From Brachionus plicatilis (Eukaryota; Rotifera; Eurotatoria; Ploima; Brachionidae), in assembly GCA_010279815.1 (NCBI GenBank), contig QEOQ01000345.1:690212-724346 (forward strand): 34,135 bases of DNA, in the 5' to 3' direction. Both the position numbers and the translations under genes were made by a program. Shown one piece after another: positions 33,501 through 34,135 of the stretch (position 1 is its first letter; the number at the start of each line of letters is the position of its first letter). The notes below the pieces were generated by a model, which was not told where the DNA came from, searched no databases, and saw nothing but the letters and a program-made list of their open reading frames with translations.

Positions 33501-34135
33501 TAATGCTGAAACAAAAAATATTTTAAAAAAATAGATTAGATATTTTTTCATATTAGAAAAATAATTTTGATAAGTTTGGTCGGTTGGAATGGTGACAAAG
33601 TCCTTCCTTACAGTCACTTGATAGTTGTTTTGAAAAAAAAGAATATAAATTTGATTAAATGTTGTATAAGTTGAATTTTTTAAATTACTGAAAGTTCTTG
33701 TGAACGATAATGCAAAAGAAAATTTTAAATAATTGAAAATAATCTAAAAAAACTAATTTCGAAAGTTTTAATGAGAAATATAACATATCTTGAATAGATT
33801 ATTTCTTAAAAAAATTATAAAAAATACATTATTGCTATTTTTCTTCACTTTATCATCCGAATATTAAATAGGATAATTAAATTTTGTTTAAAGTTTATTA
33901 AATTGAATCCGAAGTTATTACAAAAAGTAAGTGGTTTATAAATTAAAACGTTTGCTTTTGTTTTAATTAATCTAAGGACACAAAGTATTAAAGAATAAGT
34001 AAGATGTGTTCAGACTTAAAAAATAAAGAAAATCATATATCTAATTATACATTTATAATCATTTGGCTCAATAGAAAGGCTAAGTTCAATACCAATCTGC
34101 CTGGATATTTAAGAAATTATATTTTAAATAAGCAA
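27515..34135. other. gene-poor AT-rich region to the end of the window
   Basis: 6.6 kb without a recognisable gene. Repeat R2 copy B lies at 30159-30249. A small GC-richer patch is seen at 29520-29560 (ccgctccgccgttctctgg), and another near 32900-32945. ORFs at 29561-29764 and 32731-32988 are AT-rich and match no family I recognise, so I do not call them. Confidence 0.6.
30159..30249. repeat. dispersed repeat R2, copy B
   Basis: It matches copy A through atcgataaaa, aaatttaaaatattttctta, aacaaacagttttatcag, ccataaaaatattctctc and ttaatctttcatt, with a few substitutions and a short deletion. Confidence 0.75.

Noticed and set aside
1..34135. CRISPR array, operon structure or other bacterial features
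   Set aside because: No regularly spaced repeats were seen. The genes are spliced metazoan genes and the tRNAs are eukaryotic in type.

Overview
This window looks like nuclear DNA of a bilaterian invertebrate animal. It carries two spliced metazoan genes: a nine-cysteine TGF-beta/activin-class ligand, and a Kirre/Roughest/SYG-1-type immunoglobulin cell-adhesion receptor. It also carries four eukaryotic tRNA genes, one of them with an intron. Noncoding DNA is extremely AT-rich with long A and T runs, while the true exons are clearly richer in GC. Three of the four introns are only 49 to 58 bp and one is 2.6 kb. That fits AT-rich small-bodied invertebrates such as some mites, rotifers or flatworms. 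The phylum cannot be fixed from the sequence alone.

Layout: 1-979 is 3' flanking DNA with a perfect 15-bp hairpin and a small tandem duplication. 980-2378 (minus) is the complete TGF-beta-family gene: two exons, 55-bp intron, 447 aa. 2379-7511 is a 5.1-kb intergenic stretch. It holds a GC-richer island with overlapping inverted repeats and a 60-codon ORF (about 3260-3451), and a weak coding-like remnant (about 5330-5520). 7512-13195 (minus) is a complete Kirre/Rst-type receptor gene: four coding exons, 981 aa, five Ig domains and one membrane span. From 13196 to the end, 21 kb holds no recognisable protein gene. It contains tRNA-Ile(UAU), tRNA-Val(AAC) and two identical tRNA-Pro(CGG) genes, all on the minus strand, plus several short dispersed repeats and a tRNA-like remnant.

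The genes show no operon-like relation. The TGF-beta ligand would be secreted and act through serine/threonine kinase receptors. The Ig receptor would act at cell-cell contacts (myoblast fusion, synapse or axon recognition, or filtration-slit-like junctions in relatives). Both reading frames were rebuilt from splice sites. The joins keep frame, and the ligand join reproduces the TGF-beta cysteine spacing after the doublet, which supports the models.

No clearly new multi-gene system is visible. The most unusual points are: a roughly 70-residue insertion in the fourth Ig domain of the receptor that combines basic cleavage-like sites with a tyrosine/acidic tract; an extra cysteine pair in its first Ig domain; the structured island at about 3.3 kb; and a repeat family at 17.4-21 kb.
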